A DNA stretch of 64,000 bases from Asticcacaulis aquaticus (GCF_028550415.1 NZ_JAQQKX010000005.1:1-64000); one strand, 5' to 3'; counted from the first letter of the stretch, positions 8,381 through 17,216 are shown. A program made the numbers and translations. Notes: generated by a model not told the origin, from the sequence alone.

Positions 8381-8794
8381 TCAAAGGGGTGGAATACCCA
8401 AGCCGTACAGTACGCAATGACTAATAGCCTTCATGTGTACATCCGAAAGTCGGCTCAACTGATAAATTCGCTTACCATTGGCATCCTTCCCCAGTCGGAG
8501 GAGATCTACACGGTGAAGACCAACCGCATATATCATATCGCCTTTTACCCAACGGGGTATATTGCCCCACGCCGCAGGTAACTGAAAAGGTATATCCAGT
8601 TGGTAATGATAAGCCTGCGGCGGGTTTGGAACCGTTGTACTTAAGGGGACAACGGTACACAATCCGACGCGTGCGGCAATCGGCGGCGATATGACAACGC
8701 ATAGACGCGGCTTCACCATTTCAGGCTCTTTGAACGCCTTATCAAAATTTACAGCAACTATGGTGCCGCGTTTAGGGTGATAGCTAAGAGCCAA
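8381..8794 (-). CDS. PemK/MazF-family toxin-like protein, no antitoxin visible
   Basis: This 137-residue protein has the PemK/MazF beta-barrel pattern: YHPKRGTIVAVNF, then KPRLCVVISP (family KPRPVVVIS), then LCTVVPLSTT. The remainder is WVKGDMIYAVGLHRVDLL and a C-terminal helix. Members are ribosome-independent mRNA interferases. No antitoxin-sized gene lies within 80 bp upstream or 230 bp downstream. The frame can only start at a TTG (8794), because a stop codon lies seven codons upstream, and there is no clear ribosome site. The flanks are AT-richer than the neighbouring genes, which suggests acquisition. It could be a stand-alone toxin or a decaying gene. Confidence 0.75.
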   Translation of the reverse strand: MALSYHPKRGTIVAVNFDKAFKEPEMVKPRLCVVISPPIAARVGLCTVVPLSTTVPNPPQAYHYQLDIPFQLPAAWGNIPRWVKGDMIYAVGLHRVDLLRLGKDANGKRIYQLSRLSDVHMKAISHCVLYGLGIPPL

Positions 8795-8875
8795 GTCGAG
8801 TCTATTGATCAGTCAAATATATATGGTTGAATATATTTAGGGTGCAATTTTTAGAATACCAACATTTTTTCTCAC

Positions 8876-10351
8876 TCACCCCTCATACGGCGGCAGGACC
8901 AGCGCGGTACGCAATCCCGGGCCCTGATCCTTATATACCCCCGGCCCCTCATCGATCGTCAGGCGACCGCGGTGCGCGACGGCGACGGCCTCGACCATCG
9001 ATAGTCCCAGCCCCACACCCGGCAGGGAGCGTGAATTTTCCAGCCGCACGAAACGCTGCGTGATGCGGGCGCGGTCGGCTTCGGGGACGCCCTGACCGGT
9101 ATCGGTAACCGAGAACTCGACCTCCTGCCGCGAAGTGAGGCGCAGGCGCAGCGTGATGCCGCCGGTCTGGGTATATTTGATGGCATTGTCGAGCAGGTTG
9201 GCCAGCGCCTGAGCCAGAAAATCGCGGTTGCCGAAGGCCGTGACGCCCTTGTCGATTTCCGACGTAAACTCCAGCCCCTTGTCCTCAGCCAGAATCTCGA
9301 ACAGCTCGCACATGTCCATGGCCAGAGCCGTCGCGTCGAACGGTTTCTGATCCGGTGCCTGACCGGCGGCCTGAAGGCGAGACATCGAAAACACCGTCTG
9401 GAAGGTGCGCAGCAACTGATCGGTTTCGGCCAGAGCCTTCTCGATCACTTCGGGGGCGTGCGACGGGTCTTTCTCGACGTCGTAGAGCGACACCTCCAGC
9501 TTTGAGCGCAACCGCGACAGCGGCGTCCTCAGGTCGTGTGCGATGGCGTCGCCAGCGTATTTGAGATTGCCCATGGTCTTTTCCATGCGGTCCAGCGTCT
9601 CGTTGACCCGCTGCGCCAGCGCGTCGAATTCGTCGCCGGAATGGCGCAATTTCGCGCGTGCCTTGAGATCGCCTTCCTTGACGGCGTCGAAGACCTGCAT
9701 CAGGCCCTGCACCGAGCGCGACACCTCGTTATTGATGATCATGCCGGCGAACAGCCCCAGCACGATGACCAGCACGCCACCGCCCCACAGGGCCTTGAAA
9801 CCCATGTCGAAACCCTTTTCCGACCACGAGGTGTCCATGCCGACATAGAGGTTGAGGCCGGGCCTGAGCGTCAGGACCTGCCCACGATAGGCATAGGCCT
9901 TGCGCTGTCCCGCCGGATCGGTCAGGCGGTAATTGATCTGAAACGGTGCGCGCGCATCGGGCAAGGTTTTGATGCGTTCGCGGATATGGTTGAAGACGCG
10001 CGGCGTGACCTCGGTCATCGCACGGCGGTTCTGCGCCAGAACGCGGCCCTGATCGTCGTAGATGTTCTTGATGAAGAACCACTCGGTGATGTCTTCCTCG
10101 ACCAGGGTCTCCAGCACCGCCGCCTCGCCCTGTTCGCGATAGACTTCCTCAAGATAGTCGATGCGCGACCTGACCTGAGCGTCCGACACGGCCTTGGTTT
10201 CGGATGACGAGGCGATGTAGATATAGGCGAAGATCAGCACCGCCACGAAAGAGTAGACGGTGATGAACATCAGGGTCAGACGGAACGGCGTCTGACGGAA
10301 AACGTTGGAACTAAAACTCAGGTTCCGTAAATTTGGGATGCGGAACGGCAT
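8876..10351 (-). CDS. Sensor histidine kinase (EnvZ/QseC-like)
   Basis: This 491-residue kinase has membrane helices near 27-47 and 190-210 enclosing a periplasmic sensor of about 140 residues. A HAMP linker follows, then the H-box IAHDLRTPLSRLRSKLE (His near 272), the N-box NLLDNAIKYTQ, and the G boxes DTGQGVPE and GVGLGLSMV. Its ATG shares one base with the stop codon of the upstream response regulator (TGATG), so the pair is translationally coupled. The periplasmic ligand is unknown. The 3' end abuts the toxin-like gene region. Confidence 0.92.
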   Translation of the reverse strand: MPFRIPNLRNLSFSSNVFRQTPFRLTLMFITVYSFVAVLIFAYIYIASSSETKAVSDAQVRSRIDYLEEVYREQGEAAVLETLVEEDITEWFFIKNIYDDQGRVLAQNRRAMTEVTPRVFNHIRERIKTLPDARAPFQINYRLTDPAGQRKAYAYRGQVLTLRPGLNLYVGMDTSWSEKGFDMGFKALWGGGVLVIVLGLFAGMIINNEVSRSVQGLMQVFDAVKEGDLKARAKLRHSGDEFDALAQRVNETLDRMEKTMGNLKYAGDAIAHDLRTPLSRLRSKLEVSLYDVEKDPSHAPEVIEKALAETDQLLRTFQTVFSMSRLQAAGQAPDQKPFDATALAMDMCELFEILAEDKGLEFTSEIDKGVTAFGNRDFLAQALANLLDNAIKYTQTGGITLRLRLTSRQEVEFSVTDTGQGVPEADRARITQRFVRLENSRSLPGVGLGLSMVEAVAVAHRGRLTIDEGPGVYKDQGPGLRTALVLPPYEG

Positions 10352-11025
10352 CAGGCTTTCAACTGATAGCCTTCACCGCGCACGGTGTGCAGCATAGGTT
10401 TGTCGAAACCCTTGTCGAGCTTGGCGCGCAGACGCGAGATATGCACGTCGATGACATTGGTCTGCGGGTCGAAATGATAGGCCCAGACCTTCTCCAGCAG
10501 CATGGTGCGGGTCACGCTTTGGCCGACATGGCGCATCAGGAATTCGAGCAGCTGAAACTCGCGCGGTTGCAGGTCGATTTCGGTCGTGCCGCGTTTGACG
10601 ACGCGGGTAATCAGGTTCATCTCAAGCTCGCCGACGCGCAGCACGGATTCGACGGCACCGGTGTCCTTGCGGCGCAGCAGGGCCTCGACGCGCGCGACCA
10701 GCTCGACCAGAGCATAGGGCTTGACCAGATAGTCGTCCGCCCCGGCCTTGAGGCCATAGACGCGGTCTTCGAGTTCGCCCAAAGCGCTGAGGAACAGCAC
10801 GGGGATATCCATGCCTTCGGAGCGGGCGATTTCCAGCATCGACACACCGTCGAGCCCCGGCATCATCCGGTCGAGCACCACCACGTCGAACGCCCCGCCG
10901 CGCAGGGCCTTTAGCCCGGCTTCGCCGTCATGCGTCACGGTCGAGTCGAAGCCCTGTTCCTTGAGGCCCTTCTGCATGGTCAGGGCCGCTTCGACATCGT
11001 CTTCGACAATCAGTATGTGCGTCAT
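10351..11025 (-). CDS. OmpR-family response regulator
   Basis: This 224-residue regulator starts MTHILIVEDDVEAALTM. The receiver domain has the phospho-acceptor Asp in VVVLDRMMPGLDG and Lys in YLVKPYALVELVARV. A winged-helix DNA-binding domain follows (LQPREFQLLEFLM, VIDVHISRLRAKLDKGF, HTVRGEGYQL). I chose ATG 11025, which follows a G-rich stretch, rather than the ATG at 11046, which has no ribosome site. It is the first gene of a pair with the kinase at 8876. The gene order and sequence resemble the many QseB/TctD-like alphaproteobacterial systems. Confidence 0.9.
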   Translation of the reverse strand: MTHILIVEDDVEAALTMQKGLKEQGFDSTVTHDGEAGLKALRGGAFDVVVLDRMMPGLDGVSMLEIARSEGMDIPVLFLSALGELEDRVYGLKAGADDYLVKPYALVELVARVEALLRRKDTGAVESVLRVGELEMNLITRVVKRGTTEIDLQPREFQLLEFLMRHVGQSVTRTMLLEKVWAYHFDPQTNVIDVHISRLRAKLDKGFDKPMLHTVRGEGYQLKA

Positions 11026-11168
11026 GAAATCCGGCCCCGCCTGCATAAAATCGTATCATTTATGTCTAAAGCGCTTTCCGAAACCTGTGAAGGGGCCGCC
11101 GCGTTAAAAAGATGTCACGTTTGGAGGTTCAGACGCCTGCTGCGATGCACAATCCGCGTAAAATCGGG

Positions 11169-11244
11169 CTAGTATCGTGAATTCGAAGTTCGCCTCATTT
11201 TGATATCAGGCGCAAAGCGAACTTCGAATTCAAAACGATACTAG
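11169..11244. repeat. CTAG-ended palindrome, copy 1
   Basis: A 76-nt near-perfect inverted repeat begins CTAGTATCGT and ends ACGATACTAG, with inner arms ATTCGAAGTTCGC and GCGAACTTCGAAT and a loop containing GATATC. It sits between the OmpR-type regulator and the phasin gene, 13 nt before a second element of the same design. Confidence 0.85.
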
Positions 11245-11257
11245 ATTCAATAATTAA

Positions 11258-11332
11258 CTAGTGTCCTATTGAATCTGAAATTCGCCACAGGTCGATATCG
11301 AGATCATGCGAATTTCAGATTCAGGACACTAG
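11258..11332. repeat. CTAG-ended palindrome, copy 2
   Basis: A 75-nt inverted repeat begins CTAGTGTCC and ends GGACACTAG, with inner arms GAATCTGAAATTCGC and GCGAATTTCAGATTC and a loop containing GATATC. Its arm sequence differs from copy 1, but the CTAG ends, the GCGAA core and the GATATC centre are the same. It includes GANTC sites. Confidence 0.85.
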
Positions 11333-11403
11333 CGATTATGGAAAAAATGGAGTTAGATTATCGTAACCCTGACCGACGGAAAACAAAGGGGGGAGGATGC
11401 ACC

Positions 11404-11769
11404 ATGACCAATCCGGATTCACCGTTCGAAAAAGGCCTCAAGCTGATGGGCGCCCAGCAACAGCTGGCGACGCGCTCTCTGGTCAATCTGATCGAGATGA
11501 TTTCGACCAGTTCGCACCGTTACGCTCAGGAAACCACCGATTTCACGCGTGACGCCCTGTCGTTGATGCAGGAGGCTTCGCGGACGCGTGACCCGGCGGA
11601 ACTGCGCGAACTGCAGAGCCAGTGGGCCAAGACCTGCGTCAAATATAGCCAGAACCAGACGCGCGCCACCATGAGCTTCGTGGAACAGTGCGGCCTGCAG
11701 GCGCTCAATGTGGCTTCGACCGCAAAAGCGCCCCAATCCGAAGATACCCCGGAACCGCCAAAGGAATAG
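11404..11769 (+). CDS. Phasin-family protein
   Basis: This 121-residue protein is almost entirely helical and amphipathic (FEKGLKLMGAQQQLATRSL, RDALSLMQEASRTRDPAEL) and ends in a Pro/Glu-rich tail. This matches short phasins, which coat polyhydroxybutyrate granules. ATG 11404 has the ribosome site GGGAGGA nine nt upstream, so the longer frame that runs back into the hairpins is not translated. A gene for 3-hydroxybutyrate dehydrogenase follows after 14 nt, which supports the PHB role. Assignment rests on pattern and context, because phasins are poorly conserved. Confidence 0.75.
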   Translation: MTNPDSPFEKGLKLMGAQQQLATRSLVNLIEMISTSSHRYAQETTDFTRDALSLMQEASRTRDPAELRELQSQWAKTCVKYSQNQTRATMSFVEQCGLQALNVASTAKAPQSEDTPEPPKE

Positions 11770-11783
11770 TAAGGAGATACCCT

Positions 11784-12566
11784 ATGCTGTCAGGAAAAAC
11801 CGCCCTCGTTACCGGCTCCACCTCAGGCATAGGTCTGGCCATCGCCCGCAAGCTGGCTGCCAATGGCGCGAAGATCATGCTCAACGGCATGGGCAACCCC
11901 GACGACATCGAAAATATCCGCGCGGGCATCGCAGCGGAATTCGGCGTCGAGGTCTGTTTCAACGGTGCCGATCTGACCAAGCCGGATCAGATCGCGACCC
12001 TGATTTCCGATGCGCATGAGCGTTTGGGCGGGCTAGATGTCCTCGTCAACAATGCCGGGATTCAGTTCGTCTCGCCGATCGAGGATTTCCCGATCGAAAA
12101 GTGGGACGCCATCATCGCGCTCAACCTGTCCTCGGCCTTCCACACGACGCGCCTCAGCTTCAAGGCGATGAAGGACAAGGGCTGGGGACGCATCGTCAAT
12201 ATCGCTTCGGCCCACGCGCTGGTCGCCTCGCCGTTCAAGTCGGCCTATGTGGCGGCGAAGCACGGCATTGCCGGTCTGACGAAAACCATCGCGCTGGAAG
12301 GGGCAGAGCACGGCATCACCTGCAACGCCATCTGCCCGGGTTACGTGCTGACGCCGCTGGTCGAAAAGCAGATCCCCGACACGGCGAAGGCGCGCGGCAT
12401 CACCGAAGAAGAGGTGGTGAAAAACGTCCTTCTGGCGGCCCAGCCGACCAAAAAATTCGTCGAAACCGACGACATTGCCGAACTGGTCGTGTTCCTGTGT
12501 TCGGACGCCGGACGCTCGATCACCGGGTCGCTGCAATCAATCGACGGCGGGTGGACGGCGGCGTAA
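11784..12566 (+). CDS. bdhA: 3-hydroxybutyrate dehydrogenase (SDR family)
   Basis: This 260-residue short-chain dehydrogenase carries TGSTSGIG (NAD-binding Gly motif, residues 9-16), NNAG, and the catalytic Ser and YVAAKHG (Tyr-x3-Lys). It should interconvert 3-hydroxybutyrate and acetoacetate. The segment NAICPGYVLTPLVEKQIPD matches known D-3-hydroxybutyrate dehydrogenases. An AAGGAGA ribosome site precedes ATG 11784. It forms an operon with the phasin gene, so stored PHB turnover is the likely pathway. The 3' end is 6 bp from a convergent ABC exporter gene. Confidence 0.93.
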   Translation: MLSGKTALVTGSTSGIGLAIARKLAANGAKIMLNGMGNPDDIENIRAGIAAEFGVEVCFNGADLTKPDQIATLISDAHERLGGLDVLVNNAGIQFVSPIEDFPIEKWDAIIALNLSSAFHTTRLSFKAMKDKGWGRIVNIASAHALVASPFKSAYVAAKHGIAGLTKTIALEGAEHGITCNAICPGYVLTPLVEKQIPDTAKARGITEEEVVKNVLLAAQPTKKFVETDDIAELVVFLCSDAGRSITGSLQSIDGGWTAA

Positions 12567-12572
12567 GCCCTT

Positions 12573-14441
12573 TTACTCCGCCGGTGCGGCCTCGACCTTT
12601 TCCTCAGCTTCCAGCGCCTTGGCCAGTTGATCGCGGGCCTGATCGGCGGCCTTCTGACGCTCCCACATGCTGTGATAGATGCCGCTGATCTTCATCAGTT
12701 GCGCATGGGTGCCGCGTTCGGCGACAACCCCGTCTTTCAGTACCAGAATTTCATCGGCCCCAACGACGGTCGAGAGGCGGTGAGCGATGACCAGAGTCGT
12801 GCGGTTGGCCGACACCTCGTCCAGCGAGGCCTGAATTTCGCGCTCGGTATGGGTATCCAGCGCCGAGGTCGCCTCATCCAGCAGCAGGATCGGCGGCGAT
12901 TTCAACAGCGTCCGCGCAATGGCCACGCGTTGCTTTTCACCACCTGACAGCTTCAGCCCGCGCTCGCCGACCTCGGTATTGAAGCCCTGCGGCAGGGTGG
13001 CGATGAAACCGCTGATCTGGGCCTTGTTCGCGGCATCGACCACATCGGCTTCGGTGGCATTGGCGCGGCCATAGGCGATATTGTAGGCGATGGTGTCGTT
13101 GAACAGGACGGTGTCCTGCGGCACCATGCCGATAACCTTGCGCAGCGAGGTCTGGTTGACGGCGCGGATGTCCTGCCCATCGATCTCGATCGAGCCGCCC
13201 TTGACGTCGTAGAAGCGGAACAGGAGGCGCGAAATGGTCGACTTGCCCGCGCCCGACGGCCCGACGATGGCGACGGTCTTGCCGGCCGGGACCTCGAACG
13301 ACACGCCCTTGAGGATCGGGCGGTCGGCATCATAAGAGAAGACGACATCGTTGAAGCGGATTGCGCCGTTGCTGACCACGAGGTCGGCGGCATCGGGATT
13401 ATCGACCACCTCGGCGGGCTCGTCGAGCAGTTTGAACATGGCGTCCATGTCGGTCAGAGACGTGGTGATTTCGCGATACAGCGTCCCGATGAAGTTCAGC
13501 GGGATCGACAATTGCGCCATCAGGGCGTTGATCATGACGAAGTGGCCAATGGTCTGACCGCCGGCCATGACTTCGCGCGCCGACATCCACATCACCGCGC
13601 CCATGCCGACGGTGAAGATCACCGCTTGCCCAAGATTGAGCCAGGCCAGCGAGGTATAGGTCTTGATGGCGGCCTTTTCGTACTTGGCCGTCGCGCCGTT
13701 ATAGCGGGTGGATTCGAGGCCTTCGTTGTTGAAATATTTGACGGTTTCGTAGTTCAGCAGCGAATCCACGGCCTTCGACATCGAATCCGTATCGGCGTCG
13801 TTCATGTCTTTGCGGATTTTGATGCGCCAGTTCGAGGCGACGATCGAGAACCACACATAGAGCCACACGGTCACCGCAATGATGACCACGTACATCCAAT
13901 TATATTCGTGCCCGATGATGGCCGCGGTCAGGAAGAATTCGATGATCGTCGGCACGCCCATCAGGATGGTCAGGCGGACGATGGTCTCGATGCCGGTCGA
14001 GCCGCGCTCGATGACCCGCGACAGGCCGCCCGTGCGGCGTTGCAGGTGGAAACGCAGCGACAACTGATGCAGGTGAATGAAGGTGCGGTTGGCCAGGCCG
14101 CGCACGGCGTGCTGCCCCACCGGGGCGAACAGGGCGTCGCGGACCTGATTAAGCGCATTGGCCGCCAGACGCGCCGCCGAATAGGCCAGCACCATCAGGA
14201 TCGGCGAGGCCAGCAGCAGGTTGGTCACAGTGACATTTTTCGGGTCCAGCGCATCGGTCGCCCACTTATAGGTATAGGGCATCAGGACGGTGAACACCTT
14301 GCCCAGCACCAGCGCGAACAGGGCGGCGACCACGTACCAGCGCAGATCGGCGCGATCCTTAGGCCACAGATAGGGCTTGAGCACGGCCATCGTGGTTGCG
14401 AATTTCGAGGGTGGTTTGGCGGTGGCAGCGGGCGTGGTCAT
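12573..14441 (-). CDS. Atm1/HMT-type ABC exporter (half transporter)
   Basis: This protein of about 622 residues fuses a six-helix exporter domain (about 30-330) to an ATPase with Walker A VGPSGAGKST, signature [12 protein letters not shown], Walker B ILLLDEATSALD and a switch His in VIAHRLST. The sequence is typical of the Atm1 group, which exports glutathione-linked compounds in mitochondria and alphaproteobacteria and is linked to Fe-S or heavy-metal homeostasis. The start is uncertain: ATG 14441 gives MTTPAATAKPPSKF, while ATG 14465 or 14510 would add 8 or 23 residues. TATATA at 14480 could be a -10 element, which would exclude the longest form. Confidence 0.88.
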   Translation of the reverse strand: MTTPAATAKPPSKFATTMAVLKPYLWPKDRADLRWYVVAALFALVLGKVFTVLMPYTYKWATDALDPKNVTVTNLLLASPILMVLAYSAARLAANALNQVRDALFAPVGQHAVRGLANRTFIHLHQLSLRFHLQRRTGGLSRVIERGSTGIETIVRLTILMGVPTIIEFFLTAAIIGHEYNWMYVVIIAVTVWLYVWFSIVASNWRIKIRKDMNDADTDSMSKAVDSLLNYETVKYFNNEGLESTRYNGATAKYEKAAIKTYTSLAWLNLGQAVIFTVGMGAVMWMSAREVMAGGQTIGHFVMINALMAQLSIPLNFIGTLYREITTSLTDMDAMFKLLDEPAEVVDNPDAADLVVSNGAIRFNDVVFSYDADRPILKGVSFEVPAGKTVAIVGPSGAGKSTISRLLFRFYDVKGGSIEIDGQDIRAVNQTSLRKVIGMVPQDTVLFNDTIAYNIAYGRANATEADVVDAANKAQISGFIATLPQGFNTEVGERGLKLSGGEKQRVAIARTLLKSPPILLLDEATSALDTHTEREIQASLDEVSANRTTLVIAHRLSTVVGADEILVLKDGVVAERGTHAQLMKISGIYHSMWERQKAADQARDQLAKALEAEEKVEAAPAE

Positions 14442-14576
14442 GACGGATCGGAAGCTTTCGGGCATGTAGGTGCAGCGCACTATATATGTCCGCAATGGTA
14501 CAAAATCCAACGCGCAAACGATTTATTTTTACACGCATAACCGATAGTGTATGCTCAACATCAATCAACCAAGCTT

Positions 14577-14599
14577 CTCTCTCCCTGAGGGAGAGGGAG
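14577..14599. repeat. Half copy of the CTCTCCCTGAGGGAGAG repeat
   Basis: The palindrome CTCTCCCTGAGGGAGAG, seen in the paired repeat at 879-996, occurs here once, inside the probable leader of the acetylesterase gene and 27 nt before its start codon. Confidence 0.7.
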
Positions 14600-14625
14600 C
14601 TATCAATCATAAAAAAGGAAACACC

Positions 14626-15438
14626 ATGCTTCGCCGTTCACTGATCGCCGCCGCGCTTTTGTTCGCCACGCCTGTTTGCGCGGCGGAAAAGCCTGCCGCA
14701 AAACCCACCGGTAACGGCCCTACCCGCGTCATCCTTGTCGGTGACTCGACCATGACCGACAAATCCGGCTACGGCAAAGGCTTCTGCGCCCAGTTCAAGC
14801 CCGAGGTCGTCTGCGTCAATGCGGCGCGCGGCGGGCGCTCGTCGAAGAGCTATCGCGTCGAAGGCCTGTGGGACAAGGTGATGGAGCAACTGGCCGATAA
14901 ATCCTTCGGCAAGACCTATGTCCTCGTCGCCTTCGGCCACAATGACGGCTCCTCGAAGCCCGAACGTCACACCAATATTGAGACCGAGTTCGGCCCCAAC
15001 ATGCGCGGCTACGTGCTGGACGTGAAAAAGGCCGGGGCGACCCCGGTTCTGGTCACGCCCCTGACGCAACGTCATTTCAAGAACGGCAAAGTCCAGAACG
15101 ACCTGTTGCCGTGGGCGCAGGTGACGCGCCTGATCGCCAAAACCACCGATACGACGCTGGTCGATCTCTATGCCGAAGGCCAGATCAAGGTTCAGGAAAT
15201 GGGCATCGCCGAGTCCCTGACGCTGGCCGGTCAGCCGGTGCCGCAAAACGTTATCGACGCCGTGCCGACGGGCACGACGGTCCCCGCCGTCTTCACCGAC
15301 GCTTCGCAGGGGCAGGGCAATGCACAGGCCTTCGACTATACCCATACCGGCCCGAAGGGCTCGGACTATTTCGGCAAGATGGCCGTCGATCTGTGGGTTG
15401 CCGCTGATCCGAAAATCAAGGCACTTCTGAAAGACTAA
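14626..15438 (+). CDS. Rhamnogalacturonan acetylesterase (SGNH/GDSL hydrolase)
   Basis: This 270-residue exported enzyme has a signal peptide ending near CAAEKPA (residues 1-19). The SGNH blocks are VGDSTM (Ser nucleophile), NAARGGRSS, FGHNDG and DYTHTG (catalytic Asp and His). This set is typical of carbohydrate esterase family 12, which removes acetyl groups from pectic rhamnogalacturonan. AAAGGAA precedes ATG 14626. The gene converges on the PP2C-kinase gene and overlaps it by 4 nt at the stop codons. It fits with the other plant-polysaccharide genes of the window. Confidence 0.87.
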   Translation: MLRRSLIAAALLFATPVCAAEKPAAKPTGNGPTRVILVGDSTMTDKSGYGKGFCAQFKPEVVCVNAARGGRSSKSYRVEGLWDKVMEQLADKSFGKTYVLVAFGHNDGSSKPERHTNIETEFGPNMRGYVLDVKKAGATPVLVTPLTQRHFKNGKVQNDLLPWAQVTRLIAKTTDTTLVDLYAEGQIKVQEMGIAESLTLAGQPVPQNVIDAVPTGTTVPAVFTDASQGQGNAQAFDYTHTGPKGSDYFGKMAVDLWVAADPKIKALLKD

Positions 15439-17216
15439 AGATCTGGGAAGCCGTGCTCACGCAGCACGGCTTTCACCTGCTCGACGTCCAGACCGGGCAA
15501 GAGGCCCAGTTGCATCGCGCCAAGCCACAATACCAGCGCGGTGAGGACCGCCGTCGCAATCTGCCACGGACGTTGCGGGGCGCCATAGGTCTTGCGCAAT
15601 GACGCCGGGGCGGCCCCGTAGGAGCCGGTTTCAAGCTTGAAGGCCATCTCGAACCCATCCTGAAAGCGCTCGTCCGGATTGGGGGCGAGGGCCTGCAGGA
15701 TGAGGCTTTCCAACCAGCCCGGCGCGTCCTTGCGCTTTTTGGTCAGCGGGTCGGGGCGTTTCAACACCGGCTTGGCAAAGGGTTCGGCCTCGCCATAGGG
15801 ATAGGAACCGCCGGTAAACATGCGGTGCAGGGTCACGCCCAACGCGAAGATGTCTGAGCGCTCATCCCCCCACTGGCCTTCGAACAGTTCCGGCGCCATG
15901 TAATTGTTCGTCCCCGGCGGCAGGATGCCGGTCTTTTCATCAAGCGCGGGCAAACGCGCGAAGCCCAGATCGACCAGTTTCAGCCCCCCGTCTTTCAACA
16001 GGATGATGTTGTCGGGCTTGACGTCGCGATGGATGATGCCGACGCGGTGCAAAGACCCCAGCGCCTTGGCCAGCTTGGTGGCGATGTCGATACCTTCCTC
16101 AAGGCTCAATTCCGGCGAACGAGACAGTCTCTTCTCCAGCGTTTCCCCTTCGTAGAAAGGCTGTGCGACATAGAGACAGGTTTGTCTTTTGGGCGGCAGT
16201 TGCAGGACCGAACCGATCCAGATGTGCTGGACGCGGCTAGCCACCCAGGTCTCACGCACGAAGGCCGCGCGTGCCATGGTCTCGGCCCCCAGATTGTGGG
16301 GCTTGGGGAATTTGAGCAGGACGTTCGACTGGGGTCCGGTCGCCGACAGGTCGCGGGCGCGGAAGACGCGGCTATAGACACCGTCGGCCAGCATGGCTTC
16401 CAGCTTGAAATCGTCGACGATCGCGCCGGTTTCGGGCGGATCGAGCATCGGCAGCTTGGCGATGGCCGCGTCGAGATCCTTGACCGTGGCGGGCGGCAGC
16501 TCGAAAATGTCGATGACCAGCACGGTGGCGTTGTCGTCGCCGCCGTTATGGATGGCCAGATCGACCAGCTTCTGAGCCGTATCATCGGCGGAATGGCGCT
16601 CGGACAGGATAGTATTGATCTGGTTCTCCGACACCTTGCCGTGGACGCCGTCCGAACAGAGCAACAGGCGATCATGCGGAAAGATGTCGTGGATGCGGTA
16701 ATCGATGCGCACCACTTCTTCGAAGCCGATGGCGCGGGTCAGAAAGGGCGAGTCTTCACCGCCCTGAGGCTTGTGGTCACGCGTCATCTGCCCCAGATAG
16801 CCCTCGCGCCAGCGATAGAGCCGCGTGTCGCCGACGTGGAAGCTGTGCAGGCGGTTGCCCTTGATGACCACGCCGGTAAAGGCACAACTCATGCCCTTGA
16901 CGTTCTCGTCCTTTTCGCCTTGCCGGAAGATCCAGTAATTGATGCTTTCCAGCGCTCGCCCGGCGGTCTTTTGCGGTGACAGGGCCTCGGTCTGGCTGAG
17001 ATAGTCGTCGATGAAGGAGCGCACGCTGAGTTCGGCGGCGACGCGTCCACCCTTGCGTCCGCCCACACCATCGGCCAGCGCCGCGACAAGCCCGTGGTGC
17101 GAACCGTCGTCGGCCAGACACGAGGCGGCGAAGTCCTGATTGTCCTCGCGGCGGCCGATATGGGTCGCAAAGCCGACAGCGGCTTTGAGGCGGGAATGGG
17201 TAGCGGTCGCGACCAT
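15435..17216 (-). CDS. PP2C phosphatase - Ser/Thr kinase fusion, C-terminal membrane anchor
   Basis: This protein of about 593 residues starts with a PP2C phosphatase (about 10-235: EDNQDF, ALADGVGGRKGG, CSDGVHGKV, GGDDNATVL, with the metal-binding Asp residues present). A protein kinase follows (about 265-525: HRDVKPDN, DLGFARL in place of DFG, GTNNYMAPELF). One helix near residue 560 anchors it, leaving a short C-terminal tail. Both activities in one chain suggest a self-contained phosphorylation switch. The ATG at 17216 is preferred to an upstream TTG. Such fusions are known in Proteobacteria, often near nitrate genes, but none is seen here. Its targets are unknown. Confidence 0.88.
   Translation of the reverse strand: MVATATHSRLKAAVGFATHIGRREDNQDFAASCLADDGSHHGLVAALADGVGGRKGGRVAAELSVRSFIDDYLSQTEALSPQKTAGRALESINYWIFRQGEKDENVKGMSCAFTGVVIKGNRLHSFHVGDTRLYRWREGYLGQMTRDHKPQGGEDSPFLTRAIGFEEVVRIDYRIHDIFPHDRLLLCSDGVHGKVSENQINTILSERHSADDTAQKLVDLAIHNGGDDNATVLVIDIFELPPATVKDLDAAIAKLPMLDPPETGAIVDDFKLEAMLADGVYSRVFRARDLSATGPQSNVLLKFPKPHNLGAETMARAAFVRETWVASRVQHIWIGSVLQLPPKRQTCLYVAQPFYEGETLEKRLSRSPELSLEEGIDIATKLAKALGSLHRVGIIHRDVKPDNIILLKDGGLKLVDLGFARLPALDEKTGILPPGTNNYMAPELFEGQWGDERSDIFALGVTLHRMFTGGSYPYGEAEPFAKPVLKRPDPLTKKRKDAPGWLESLILQALAPNPDERFQDGFEMAFKLETGSYGAAPASLRKTYGAPQRPWQIATAVLTALVLWLGAMQLGLLPGLDVEQVKAVLREHGFPDL

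Noticed and set aside
11269-11403. Longer phasin frame beginning inside the second hairpin
   Set aside because: No ribosome site there, and the extension is derived from the palindrome; ATG 11404 has GGGAGGA.
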